64,000 nt of DNA from an uncultured Elusimicrobium sp. (GTDB lineage Bacteria > Elusimicrobiota > Elusimicrobia > Elusimicrobiales > Elusimicrobiaceae): contig CADBRU010000018.1 of assembly GCA_902797165.1 (NCBI GenBank), positions 34,273-98,272 of the forward strand, written 5' to 3'. How positions within the stretch are numbered: position 1 is the first letter of the stretch; each line of letters starts with the position of its first letter. The notes under the pieces are model-generated. The model was not told the origin of the DNA and did not search any database. It saw only the letters and a list, made by a program, of their open reading frames with translations. The position numbers and the translations under genes were made by a program. Of this stretch, positions 36,721-45,707 are shown piece after piece.

Positions 36721-38088
36721 CTATTTTTTGGCCGGCGTTTTAGATTGAGCCGTCTTGGCTGCTTCCTGTTCGGCTTTTTCATGTTCCGCCTTTTCCATTT
36801 CACCTTTAGCGGCAATGATTTTTTCCGGTCCGTCTTTTAAAATTTCAACAGCCTTGTCCAACACCGGATCCTTAACCGTAAACTTCATTTCCGGCGTAGG
36901 TTGCCCCGGTTTATAGACTATTTCATTATATTGTGCAAATACTTTAGATTCTTCTTTCGGCTCCACAACTACTTCCACATCCGGAAAGATTCCGCCTTCT
37001 TTTTCCTTTGATTTGTCACGGTAATTGCGTTGAATCAAGCGTCCTTTAGGCGTATAATAACGGGCAATAGTTAGTTTCAGTCCGGCACCTTCCCCTAAAG
37101 GCATAACTTGCTGCACACTGGCCTTACCGAAACTACGTTGCCCCACGATAACGGCGCGGTCATTATCTTGCAAAGCACCCGACACAATTTCACTGGCACT
37201 GGCCGAACCTTGGTTAATAAGCACCACCATCGGAATATCCGGATAAAGCGCTTTGGCCCCTGTTTTATATTCTTGGTAATATTCCGGTTTGCGCCCTTGG
37301 GTATAGACAATCATTTGATTATCCCCCATAAACAATTTGGCAATTTCAGCCGCACCGCTCAAAAGGCCGCCCGGATTAAAACGCAAGTCAAGCACCAAAC
37401 TTTTCATTCCTTTTTCACTGAGCGCCTTTAAGGCTTTTTGCACTTCTTCGGAACTATGTCCCGAGAAATCAACCAAATACACATAGCCGATTCGATCCGG
37501 CAACATGCGATAGTACACTACTTCCGGTACAATTTTTTCACGCTTAAATGTATATTCCGGCAGATCTTCATATTCACCCGTTTGTTCATTTTTACGGCTC
37601 ATGAGCATTTTTACTTTAGTGCCTACCGGCCCACGCATAAGGTCAACCGCTTCATCCAAATTAAGAGAGGTTACCTCCTTTCCGTCTACTGACAAAATAC
37701 GATCCCCCGGCATGACTCCGGCCTTAAATGCGGGAGTACCCGGCATTGGGCTCATCACGGTAATAAAACCATCCACTTTACTTAAGCGGATACCAAGCCC
37801 TCCGAAATCACCGCGCGTATCGTCCTTTAAGTTGGTATAGTCTTTTGCATCTAAATATTGGGAAAAATCGTCTAATTCGTCCACTACCCCTTTAATAGCG
37901 CCCGTAATTAACTGGTCACTGCTCATGGGTTCTACATAATTTTCTTTTACGTATTCCAACACATTGACCAAAGTGCGTAATTTTTTAAGTCCGTTATCCG
38001 CTGCCGCATAAGCATACGGAAATAGCGTACCTACAAAAAACAATACGGCTGCCCAAGACAGTAGTTTAATCATTTTATTTGATTTCAT
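36721..38088 (-). CDS. ctpA: C-terminal processing peptidase (S41, CtpA-type)
   Basis: The 455-aa protein has a signal or anchor helix (about 7-28), a PDZ domain (about 95-180; PGDRILSVDG) and an S41 protease domain with LDLRFNPGG, the catalytic serine in NQGSASASEIVSGAL and the lysine in RSFGKASVQQ. The Lys/Glu/Ala-rich tail is low-complexity. GGAGG precedes the ATG by 4 nt. Ctp proteases trim periplasmic proteins, among them cell-wall hydrolases and their activators. The gene follows the EnvC-like gene, a common arrangement for this class. Confidence 0.94.
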   Translation of the reverse strand: MKSNKMIKLLSWAAVLFFVGTLFPYAYAAADNGLKKLRTLVNVLEYVKENYVEPMSSDQLITGAIKGVVDELDDFSQYLDAKDYTNLKDDTRGDFGGLGIRLSKVDGFITVMSPMPGTPAFKAGVMPGDRILSVDGKEVTSLNLDEAVDLMRGPVGTKVKMLMSRKNEQTGEYEDLPEYTFKREKIVPEVVYYRMLPDRIGYVYLVDFSGHSSEEVQKALKALSEKGMKSLVLDLRFNPGGLLSGAAEIAKLFMGDNQMIVYTQGRKPEYYQEYKTGAKALYPDIPMVVLINQGSASASEIVSGALQDNDRAVIVGQRSFGKASVQQVMPLGEGAGLKLTIARYYTPKGRLIQRNYRDKSKEKEGGIFPDVEVVVEPKEESKVFAQYNEIVYKPGQPTPEMKFTVKDPVLDKAVEILKDGPEKIIAAKGEMEKAEHEKAEQEAAKTAQSKTPAKK

Positions 38089-38121
38089 ATATCCTCCGCG
38101 CCACTGCGCTTATCTAAATCT

Positions 38122-39303
38122 TTATTTCAGCCAATCCATAGGATCTACTGCGGTTGTTCCCTGACGGGTTTCAAAATAAACCGCGTAACGTCCCGTGCCG
38201 GAACTTTGTTGTGTATCTATACCTACCGTTCCCAGCACAGCCCCTTGCTCTAACTTATTTCCTACACTGGCCTGAATTTGATTCAAAAATCCGTAAATAC
38301 TGAAAAATCCTTTGCCATGGTCCACAATAACCACATTACCGTACGAACGGAAGGGTCCCGCATAAATGACCTCTCCGGCATAAACACATTTTACGGCCTG
38401 TCCGGCTTGCGCGGCAATTTTAACTCCGTCTCGGAAAATCCAAGTATTCAAATCGTTTCGGTATTCTTTACCGAATTGACTAATGATTTGCCCTTTCACC
38501 GGCCACGGCAAAGAATGTTTCGCAATATCTATTTTAGCAATAGAAGTCTGCTTGACCGCGGCTTGATCGGCCGCACCGGACTTGGCTTTCTTTTGGGCGG
38601 CTTCTTTACGCTGTTTCTCAAATTTAGCCAACAAATCATCCAAGGCACGGGCAGATTTATTCAGTTCGTTAATTTCTTTACGTACGGCTTGTGCTTTCTT
38701 TTGCGTTTGCGATAAATCTTGCTGTTTCTTTAGAAAACTGGTGGTAATGACTTCTTGTTTTTGCTGAATTTTGGAACTTTCTGCCAATAGTTTTTTATTG
38801 CGTGCTTCGAAATCATAAATCTTTTGTTTGGCGGCTTCGTTTTCGGTTTGCAAAGCAACCACAAATTCCGCTTGGTGTGCCAATAAACGATCTAAGAATA
38901 ATTCCTCTTCCACCTGAGTCCCGCCTATACAAACTTCACAAGAAGGCATTAAATAATGCGCCACAATTTCATCGGTCAGCACGGCACGCCACATAGGCAT
39001 ACTGCGTTCCAAAGCCGCTCGTTTATCTTCTGTAGATAAGAGCGTTTGTTCCACATAATTAATGTCGGACTGCAATTTATTTTGTTGGCGGATGGCCTCC
39101 GCTTTACGGCTTTCCAGTGCGGAAATTTCTTTTGAAATGGCTTTTTCTTGCGCACGGTACTTATTAAGTTCGGCTTGTTTTTCGGCCGCTTGTTTTTTCA
39201 CGCGCTCCAGTTCTTGTTTATGTGCGGTTTCGCTATCTACCCCCCCATGGGCGGCAGATAGACTAAACAAACACACAAATATACAAGTTAAAATCTTTGC
39301 CAT
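38122..39303 (-). CDS. EnvC-like murein hydrolase activator (degenerate M23 domain)
   Basis: The ATG at 39303 (393 aa) is chosen because AGGA precedes it and it begins a good signal peptide; the longer frame runs inside the ftsX-like gene. A long coiled coil (about 25-245) is followed by an M23/LytM domain (about 275-393). The catalytic histidines are missing: the first is replaced in FRDGVKIAA, the HxH position reads IYGFL, and the last reads VYFETR. Such degenerate domains activate cell-division amidases, as in EnvC. The gene overlaps the ftsX-like gene by 16 nt, matching the FtsX-EnvC partnership. Confidence 0.87.
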   Translation of the reverse strand: MAKILTCIFVCLFSLSAAHGGVDSETAHKQELERVKKQAAEKQAELNKYRAQEKAISKEISALESRKAEAIRQQNKLQSDINYVEQTLLSTEDKRAALERSMPMWRAVLTDEIVAHYLMPSCEVCIGGTQVEEELFLDRLLAHQAEFVVALQTENEAAKQKIYDFEARNKKLLAESSKIQQKQEVITTSFLKKQQDLSQTQKKAQAVRKEINELNKSARALDDLLAKFEKQRKEAAQKKAKSGAADQAAVKQTSIAKIDIAKHSLPWPVKGQIISQFGKEYRNDLNTWIFRDGVKIAAQAGQAVKCVYAGEVIYAGPFRSYGNVVIVDHGKGFFSIYGFLNQIQASVGNKLEQGAVLGTVGIDTQQSSGTGRYAVYFETRQGTTAVDPMDWLK

Positions 39304-40061
39304 TTTCCTAAAGTCCAACCCAGTAAACCGCAAAATACCAGTAAAGCCAGTTGACGGCTCCATGTAGTAAATTGTTTCAAAGGTTCTGACAACATTCCCA
39401 GCGGATATACAATTGCCACAAATATACCGACCGACAGTAAACCCGCCAACAAAGCGATCCAAACCGCTTGCGGATAATGCCGCGCCGACACCGGATAGGC
39501 TTCTATCAAAAACATAAAGATTAAGAATAAAACCAACACCGCTACCGCCAAAACAGTCAGGATACGCTCCGCCAAACCGCTATAAAAAACCATATCGGCC
39601 AGTTCGGCAGAATATTTAATGGATAATTGCGGATATTCCACGGCTAAGTTCTGCGTATAAGAACGCACATTACCAATGGCTTGCTGACTTAAATGTACTT
39701 CAAAATACGCGGGCATTTGCTCACGCCCCAAAGCCAACATAGATTGCGTCAAGCGCGGATTGCGCGCTTGCAGAGCAGCCAGGCCGTCTTGAGGAGAAAA
39801 TAATTTTACGGAAACGATATCTTCTTTGGTATTTAGACTTTCTCCCAAGGCATTTAACACTTCGTTACCGGTCGCCTCCGTAACGGCCATAATTACTTTG
39901 AAATCTTTAGTTAGAAACTCATGATACTGGCTGACTTGCATTTGGATAAAACTGACAATTTGCCACAGTAAGGCAATTGCCAATACCAGCACAAACACGT
40001 AACGAAGTCCGCGCGGCGCGGATTGTTTTTGATTTTTTGTTTCCTGTAAAAAATCTTCCAT
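39288..40061 (-). CDS. ftsX: FtsX-like cell-division permease
   Basis: The 257-aa protein has four hydrophobic helices (about 22-41, 166-188, 196-220 and 235-252) with a periplasmic domain between the first two, the FtsX topology. The periplasmic part contains the FtsX-like alternation ending in the SAELADMVFYSGLAERILTV region that leads into helix 2. FtsX works with FtsE to control peptidoglycan hydrolases through an EnvC-type activator, encoded by the next, overlapping gene. No ftsE is visible in this window. Confidence 0.82.
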   Translation of the reverse strand: MEDFLQETKNQKQSAPRGLRYVFVLVLAIALLWQIVSFIQMQVSQYHEFLTKDFKVIMAVTEATGNEVLNALGESLNTKEDIVSVKLFSPQDGLAALQARNPRLTQSMLALGREQMPAYFEVHLSQQAIGNVRSYTQNLAVEYPQLSIKYSAELADMVFYSGLAERILTVLAVAVLVLFLIFMFLIEAYPVSARHYPQAVWIALLAGLLSVGIFVAIVYPLGMLSEPLKQFTTWSRQLALLVFCGLLGWTLGKWQRF

Positions 40062-40083
40062 ACTTTAAGTCCTGTAACAAAAA

Positions 40084-41535
40084 TTACGCCACTGTTTTCT
40101 TATACAAGGTGAAATAATCTTGGGCAGATTTATCCCATGAATTATCTCTTAACATGGCATTCTTAACAAGTTTATTCCAAATCTTCTTGTTGCCGTAAAG
40201 GCCAAGGGCTTTTTCCAACGTGTCGGAAATGCTCTTTTCACTGAAGTGCTCAATGAAAAACCCGGTCGCGGCGGCATTATCCGAATCCTCTTTGTAACCC
40301 ACTACCGTATCGGCCAAACCGCCCACTTTGGTTACCATTGGCAAAGTGCCGTATTTCATGGCAATCATTTGCGAAAGGCCGCACGGCTCATAGCGCGAAG
40401 GCATTAAAAACAAATCAGAACCAGCGTAAATTTCATGGGCCAGCTCCTCATCTAATTTACCCACATAGGCAATATCTTTTGGATATTTCTTGGCCAGTTG
40501 CTGATACTGTTTTTCAAGAACCGGGTCTCCGCAGCCCAGCACGGCAAATTGCACTTTTTGATGCCATTTCTCCAATACCGGCAAGGCCAGTTCCAAGCCT
40601 TTTTGATAATCTAAGCGCGATACAATTCCCACTACCGGGCGTTCCGTATTTTCTTCCAAACCGATTTTTTGTTGCAGTTGCTGTTTAGAAATCGGTTTAT
40701 TCTTGGAAAAAGTAACGGCATCATAGCCCATCGGCAGTAAAGTATCTGTTTCGGGGTCCCAAATTTCGGTATCGATACCGTTTACAATTCCGCAGAAATT
40801 TTTACCGCGGTATTTGAGCAGTCCTTCTAACCCAAATCCCATAGACGGAACATCTTGCAGTTCCCGCGCATAATTGGGGCTAACGGTATTAACATTATCG
40901 GCAAAGACAATACCGCTCTTTAAGAAACTAATCCCGCCGTAATATTCAAATTTGCTCGGCACGAAATCTACCGGATGGAAGCCGGCTTTTTCAAAACTGC
41001 TATACGGGAAATGACCTTGATAAGCAATGTTATGAATAGTCAGCAAACTGTGTGTGCGGGTGAAGAAAGCGTCCAATTTGTAAACCGTTTTCAAATAGGC
41101 CGGAATTAAACCCGTTTGCCAATCATGGCAGTGAATAATGTCCGGGCGGAAACCGATAAATTTGCACCCTTCCAATACGGCGCGGCTAAATAAAATAAAC
41201 CGCTCATCATTATCGGCATAGTCTCCGTTTTTGGTGCGGTAAAAGTCCGGACGGTCAAAATAATGGCGGTTACCTACAAAAAACACTACCACTTTTCCCC
41301 AAGCCACATAAGACAAAGAGACCTGTTCGATATGTCCGCCCACCGGAATATAATACACACCCGGCACTACTTTAAGGGAAGATAAACGGTGAATATTACG
41401 ATAATGCGGCAGAAACAACACCACTTTATTGCCTTTACGGCCCGCTAATTGTTGACTAAGTGCGCCTACTACGTCGGCTAGTCCTCCTGTTTTACAAAAC
41501 GGAAATGCCTCACTGGCAGCCATTACGATATCCAT
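40084..41535 (-). CDS. glgA: Glycogen synthase (ADP-glucose)
   Basis: The 483-aa GT5 enzyme has the N-terminal KTGGLADVVGALSQQL motif that binds ADP-glucose, the SLLTIHNIAYQGHFP segment, the GILSRLD-type second Rossmann start (VVGIVSRLDYQKGLELALPV) and the catalytic EPCGLSQMIAMKYGTLPMV with KVGGLADTV near the end. It extends alpha-1,4-glucan chains. MalQ, a CBM48-like protein and a sugar kinase elsewhere in the window fit glycogen metabolism. It starts 2 nt after scpB, an unlikely functional partner. Confidence 0.95.
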   Translation of the reverse strand: MDIVMAASEAFPFCKTGGLADVVGALSQQLAGRKGNKVVLFLPHYRNIHRLSSLKVVPGVYYIPVGGHIEQVSLSYVAWGKVVVFFVGNRHYFDRPDFYRTKNGDYADNDERFILFSRAVLEGCKFIGFRPDIIHCHDWQTGLIPAYLKTVYKLDAFFTRTHSLLTIHNIAYQGHFPYSSFEKAGFHPVDFVPSKFEYYGGISFLKSGIVFADNVNTVSPNYARELQDVPSMGFGLEGLLKYRGKNFCGIVNGIDTEIWDPETDTLLPMGYDAVTFSKNKPISKQQLQQKIGLEENTERPVVGIVSRLDYQKGLELALPVLEKWHQKVQFAVLGCGDPVLEKQYQQLAKKYPKDIAYVGKLDEELAHEIYAGSDLFLMPSRYEPCGLSQMIAMKYGTLPMVTKVGGLADTVVGYKEDSDNAAATGFFIEHFSEKSISDTLEKALGLYGNKKIWNKLVKNAMLRDNSWDKSAQDYFTLYKKTVA

Positions 41536-41537
41536 AT

Positions 41538-42392
41538 TTATTTATTCTCCGGGTCTAAGTTTTCAGACGATTTAGCAGAGGGTTCGGCCTCGGTTTCATT
41601 AGCAGTATCGTCTGTATCTTCAAACATATTTTTGGGACGCTTAAAAAAAGCATCGGCCGCATCACCGGTTTCTTCTTCCAAGGCCAAAATAGCGGGGTCA
41701 CCTAGCGGCGGTAATTTTTCATCAAACGGCAAATCTTCTTGTTTCTCTTTAACTTGCTTGGCGGCAAATACTTGCAGGTCCGGCAATTCGGAAAGTTTAT
41801 TGAGTCCAAACAAGCGCAAAAATTCGTCGGTAGTACCATACACCATGGGATGGCCGATTGTATCGCGTTTACCAAGCACACGCACCAAACCGCGCTCCAG
41901 TAATTTTTCCAACGGAGCCGCTACATCCACCCCGCGAATCATTTCCATTTCCGCACGGGTAACGGGTTGTTTGTACGCAATAATGGCTAAAGTTTCCAGT
42001 GCCGCATTGGACAAACGCGTTGTCATTTTTTCGTTATACAAGCGGCGCACCCAACGTCCGTATTCGGGCTTGGTGCACATTTGATAACCGCCGCCGATTT
42101 CCAAAATACGAATTGCGCGGCCGCTATCTACATATTCGCGGGCCAACTCTTGTATAATTTCCAATACCCGCTTGGAACTAATATGTTCCACCACTTCCGC
42201 AATACGCGAAGGTTTAAGCGGACGATCGGTAATAAAAAGTAAATTTTCAATGATTTGTTTTGTCTCTGCGCTATCTAGTAATGTGGCTTTTTCACCTTCC
42301 GGTGCCGGTTCTGCCGCGGCCGCAGCCGCAGCGGTTTGATTTTCCGCATTTTCACTGGGCAGCGCTGATTGCGTATTATTTTGTTCTTCCAT
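41538..42392 (-). CDS. scpB: ScpB, condensin accessory protein
   Basis: The 284-aa protein has two winged-helix domains (about 40-190): IIENLLFITDRPLKPSRIAE at the start, the family-defining AALETLAIIAYKQPVTRAEME, and VYGTTDEFLRLFGL. N- and C-terminal extensions are low-complexity acidic. ScpB dimers bind ScpA and the SMC ATPase to compact chromosomes. It follows scpA by 10 nt. Confidence 0.95.
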   Translation of the reverse strand: MEEQNNTQSALPSENAENQTAAAAAAAEPAPEGEKATLLDSAETKQIIENLLFITDRPLKPSRIAEVVEHISSKRVLEIIQELAREYVDSGRAIRILEIGGGYQMCTKPEYGRWVRRLYNEKMTTRLSNAALETLAIIAYKQPVTRAEMEMIRGVDVAAPLEKLLERGLVRVLGKRDTIGHPMVYGTTDEFLRLFGLNKLSELPDLQVFAAKQVKEKQEDLPFDEKLPPLGDPAILALEEETGDAADAFFKRPKNMFEDTDDTANETEAEPSAKSSENLDPENK

Positions 42393-42402
42393 AAATTTTC
42401 CT

Positions 42403-43164
42403 TTAGGCTTCTTCTCCGTGCATCAGTTCACGGAAATCAGTGTCCTTATTATCGGGGTTTAAATAAATGCGGATTTGACCGTCTTGGTTGTCTTGGCGAG
42501 CCAGTAACTTTTTAATCTTCATCAGTTCCAGTACCGCCATAAAACAAGTAATAATACCGCGTTTTTTCGTTTCCCCTACAAAAATATCATCTAACAAAAT
42601 CCATTGGCGCTTTTTTAACATATTCACTACTTTTTCCATTTTGTTTTCAATCGGAAATTCTTCGATTTTAAGCAGTTCAATCCGCTTGCGCTCATCTAAA
42701 CGGTCAAAGGCGCGTTTGACTGCGGAAAGCAAATCAAACAATTGCACATTAATTACTTTTTCCCCGTTGTCAAAAATCGGAGCGGATTTATAAAAATTGT
42801 CTTTATTTTCTTCTAACTTTTTATCTAAAAATTGACCGGCTTCTTTGTATTTTTGGTATTCGAGTAACTTGGCAATTAATTCTTTGGCCGGGTCGGGCCC
42901 TTCATTTTCTCCGGTCGGTACCTCGGAAGGGAGTAAACTTTTGGCCTTAATCTGCATGAGCGTACTGGCCATGACCAAAAACTCACCCGCAATTTCCAAG
43001 TTCAACTCCTTCATGACATTGAGATACTCCAAATACTGCTTGGTAATTTCCGAAACGTTCACATCGGCCACATCTAAGTTATCTTTTTTGATGAGGTGCA
43101 AGAGAAGATCCATCGGACCTTCAAACACATTGATATGAACATTAATCGGTTTTTGACTTACCAT
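42403..43164 (-). CDS. scpA: ScpA, condensin kleisin subunit
   Basis: The 253-aa protein begins with the conserved FEGPMDLLLHLIKKDNLDV and continues with EFLVMASTLMQIKAKSLLP, both characteristic of ScpA kleisins. The C-terminal winged helix (about 180-245) contacts the SMC head. It forms a pair with scpB. Its start lies 2 nt after the trpS stop, and no strong ribosome site is seen, so translation is probably coupled to trpS. Confidence 0.95.
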   Translation of the reverse strand: MVSQKPINVHINVFEGPMDLLLHLIKKDNLDVADVNVSEITKQYLEYLNVMKELNLEIAGEFLVMASTLMQIKAKSLLPSEVPTGENEGPDPAKELIAKLLEYQKYKEAGQFLDKKLEENKDNFYKSAPIFDNGEKVINVQLFDLLSAVKRAFDRLDERKRIELLKIEEFPIENKMEKVVNMLKKRQWILLDDIFVGETKKRGIITCFMAVLELMKIKKLLARQDNQDGQIRIYLNPDNKDTDFRELMHGEEA

Positions 43165-43166
43165 AA

Positions 43167-44225
43167 CTATTTAATAATCTTCATTGCCTGTTTAACTTGT
43201 TGCAAGGTTACCGCGGCCGACTCACGGGCTGCGGCGGCGCCTTCTTTGACAATTTGTTTAAGTTGCGCTTTATCACCTTCAAATACTTTGCGCCGATCGG
43301 CAAAGGCTTTGAGTTGCGGTTCCATCAGTTCAAATAACTGTTTTTTGCACGCCACACACCCAAGCGCCCCGGCTTTACACTCTGCACAACGGGTTTTATA
43401 GTCCGGGTTATAAAGTTTGTGGAAAGCATAGACCGTGCAGCCGTCCGGGTTAGCAGGGTCGTTGGCACGCTTCTTGTTGGGGTCGGTAAACATAGTCATT
43501 ACTTTTTTGCGTACGCTTTCCAAATCTTCTCCCAAATCAATCGTGTTATGATATGACTTAGACATTTTATGCCCGTCTAATCCCGGCATAACCGCCGTTT
43601 CCGTATAGAGTGGTTTGGGCTCTACAAAAATATTATCTACTCCGTAAATTTCATTAAAGCGGCGCACCAAATCGCGCGCAATTTCCACATGGGCGGTTTG
43701 GTCTTTCCCTACCGGCACAAAAGCGGCTTTATGAATAAGGATATCTACCGCCATCAGCACTGGGTATCCCAAGAAACCATACACGGAAATATCTTCATCG
43801 GCAAGACCCTTTACACGCTCGGCCAGCGGGGTATTTTCATCCCCTTTAAGTTGTCCGGCATACTTGCGCGCCAAGAGTTCGTTGAGTTGGTCTTTGTAAA
43901 TCGGGTTTCTAAGCAGCCAGCCTAAAGGGGTAATCATGCCCAACAGCGTATTTAGTTCACTTACTTCCGGCACGTCTGATTGAATAAAAAGATGCGCTTT
44001 TTTGGGGTCTACCCCGGCAGAAAGCCAGTCAATAAGCATTTGCTCGCTGTTGGCGGCTAAATCTTCGGTATGTTTGTAGGCAGTGGTTAGCGCATGCAAA
44101 TCTGCCACGAAAAAAAAGCATTTGTATTTATCTTGCAAAGCCACAAAATTTTTAAGTGCACCGTGGAAATTGCCTAAATGCAATTTCCCTGTAGGACGCA
44201 TACCCGAAACAATTATTTCTTTCAT
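43167..44225 (-). CDS. trpS: Tryptophanyl-tRNA synthetase
   Basis: The 352-aa class I synthetase has SGMRPTGKLHLGNFHGAL (HIGH-type motif His-Leu-Gly-Asn) and GHKMSKSYHN (KMSKS). A TGAGG site lies 4 nt before the ATG. Near the C-terminus there is a four-cysteine cluster (CAECKAGALGCVACKK), which may bind zinc and is found only in some bacterial TrpS. Tryptophan and tRNA-Trp are the substrates. Confidence 0.95.
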   Translation of the reverse strand: MKEIIVSGMRPTGKLHLGNFHGALKNFVALQDKYKCFFFVADLHALTTAYKHTEDLAANSEQMLIDWLSAGVDPKKAHLFIQSDVPEVSELNTLLGMITPLGWLLRNPIYKDQLNELLARKYAGQLKGDENTPLAERVKGLADEDISVYGFLGYPVLMAVDILIHKAAFVPVGKDQTAHVEIARDLVRRFNEIYGVDNIFVEPKPLYTETAVMPGLDGHKMSKSYHNTIDLGEDLESVRKKVMTMFTDPNKKRANDPANPDGCTVYAFHKLYNPDYKTRCAECKAGALGCVACKKQLFELMEPQLKAFADRRKVFEGDKAQLKQIVKEGAAAARESAAVTLQQVKQAMKIIK

Positions 44226-44231
44226 AAAACC

Positions 44232-44867
44232 TCACAGTCCAAAAATTTTACCGATGATATTAATCACAAAATACATAGGCGGATAAAGAATATACTTAAA
44301 CACACCCGTCAAAACAAGCCCGATTACAATCCACATTCCATACCGTCTAAACATGGCCGTATAGGCCAAAGCGGCTTTTAGCGGAAGTAGAGCCGCCAAA
44401 ATATGTCCCCCGTCAAGCGGCGGAATTGGCATTAAATTAAAGACGGCAAGTAGCACATTGATTTGGATGCCAACCGCTAAGAGCATAATACTGCGATCTG
44501 TCGTTTCGGCGGAGAAAATGCCGCTAACCAGTAATATTTTAATTACAAGAGCGCACAAGATAGCCAATGTAAAATTCACCAGCGGCCCCGCGGCCCCCAC
44601 AATGCCCATGGTTTTACGCGGATTAGGCAAACGCATTGCATTAATGGGTACGGGCTTGGCCCAGCCGAACATCGGCAACCCCGATATATAGCAAATACCC
44701 GGCACAATAATCGTGCCGATCAAATCAATATGTTTGAGCGGATTTAACGTTAAGCGGCCCAGCAGATAAGCCGTATCATCCCCATAGCAATACGCCGCAT
44801 AGCCATGCGCGAACTCATGTACCACGATGGAAAAGAATAAAATGACTAAAATAGCAAATATATCCAT
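44232..44867 (-). CDS. Membrane site-2 metalloprotease (M50)
   Basis: The 211-aa protein has the zinc motif HEFAHGYAAY (residues about 18-27) in its first membrane segment and the third-metal-ligand motif NLMPIPPLDGGHI in a later one, the two hallmarks of M50/S2P proteases of the small, PDZ-less group. About five hydrophobic segments are seen. These enzymes cut transmembrane substrates such as anti-sigma factors or leader remnants. The gene appears to be leaderless: the -10 box lies 6 nt before the ATG. Confidence 0.92.
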   Translation of the reverse strand: MDIFAILVILFFSIVVHEFAHGYAAYCYGDDTAYLLGRLTLNPLKHIDLIGTIIVPGICYISGLPMFGWAKPVPINAMRLPNPRKTMGIVGAAGPLVNFTLAILCALVIKILLVSGIFSAETTDRSIMLLAVGIQINVLLAVFNLMPIPPLDGGHILAALLPLKAALAYTAMFRRYGMWIVIGLVLTGVFKYILYPPMYFVINIIGKIFGL

Positions 44868-44873
44868 ATTGCT

Positions 44874-44879
44874 ATTTTA
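44874..44879 (-). promoter_or_regulatory. -10 box TAAAAT six bases before the M50 start (leaderless)
   Basis: TAAAAT is separated from the ATG by exactly 6 nt, which puts transcription start on or next to the start codon. No ribosome site and no clear -35 box are visible. The same geometry occurs at 46969, 51198, 52008 and 53477. Confidence 0.65.
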
Positions 44880-44914
44880 CTAAATATACGCGCGTTCGGA
44901 CAGGGGTTTTAGAT

Positions 44915-44943
44915 AAAAATACCCCGGTCTGAAAACCGGGGTA
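44915..44943 (-). terminator. Intrinsic terminator after pnuC
   Basis: On the minus strand TACCCCGGT pairs with ACCGGGGTA around a 6-nt loop and is followed by TTTTT. It lies about 18 nt after the stop at 44961 and separates pnuC from the M50 protease gene. Confidence 0.9.
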
Positions 44944-44960
44944 GCAAAACAAGCCAAATT

Positions 44961-45692
44961 TTACTCATTAGACATATTGCGCTGATGATGCAAACGCGTC
45001 CAGTTGATAAGCCCTATGACGGCCATAATCAAATAAATACTGCGTTTGGTCAAATATACGGCGTCAAAGTGTGCAATAAACATCCCTACCGAAATCACAT
45101 CCGCAATAATCCACCAAACATATTGTTCCCGGTAACGCAGCATGGCCAGTATGGTAGCAATAATGCCGATACTTAATGTAAAGGCATCAAACCATGCCAC
45201 ATGTCCCCCCAGTTCTACAAGGACGCTGTGATAAATATAAGCGGAAATCATTACACAAAAAGCGCATAGTATATTGGCAGTAATATTTAGTTTTTTGGCT
45301 TTTGTTTTTTGAGTTAAATTTTGGTCGCGGTGTTTGGCCCACAGGTACCAAGAGATGATATTCATCGGCAAGTAAAAGACAATTTCCAAGGCCGCCGTTC
45401 CCCAAATATGCCAATACAACAAATAAATAGCATAGGTAACGGTATTAATAATGGCAAAAATAAAACTGCTGATATTGGCTTTGGCGCAAAAGAAAATACA
45501 AATGACTCCGCAAACCGCACTGATAAAATTAACTACGGTGAGCCAAGAGGGATTCCCGTCCGCTGCACCGGTCATAAAACCCTTCATCATGGCCCATGCG
45601 GCAATCAAAATCATGATCACACACATTAACCATTCATACCAGGTCAGTTCTTGGAAACTTTTTTTCAGATTAGAAATTTTTAAATCGTTCAT
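44961..45692 (-). CDS. pnuC: PnuC-type nicotinamide riboside transporter
   Basis: The 243-aa protein has seven or so hydrophobic segments and the PnuC motifs FYLPMNIISWYLWAKH and WWIIADVISVGMFI in the expected order. PnuC proteins import nicotinamide riboside or related vitamins by facilitated diffusion. An N-terminal cytosolic stretch of 20 residues precedes the first helix. The specificity among vitamins (PnuC, PnuT, PnuX) cannot be fixed. It is the last gene of its transcript; a terminator follows. Confidence 0.9.
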   Translation of the reverse strand: MNDLKISNLKKSFQELTWYEWLMCVIMILIAAWAMMKGFMTGAADGNPSWLTVVNFISAVCGVICIFFCAKANISSFIFAIINTVTYAIYLLYWHIWGTAALEIVFYLPMNIISWYLWAKHRDQNLTQKTKAKKLNITANILCAFCVMISAYIYHSVLVELGGHVAWFDAFTLSIGIIATILAMLRYREQYVWWIIADVISVGMFIAHFDAVYLTKRSIYLIMAVIGLINWTRLHHQRNMSNE

Positions 45693-45707
45693 GTTTATTT
45701 GTCCGGT

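Noticed and set aside
38278..38715. 145-aa plus-strand open frame opposite the EnvC-like gene
   Set aside because: Shadow of a conserved coding gene with no supporting signals.
40084..42392. Functional link between glgA and scpB because of their 2-nt spacing
   Set aside because: The long run mixes unrelated housekeeping genes (trpS, scp, glg, ftsX, tsaD), so close spacing only shows co-transcription.
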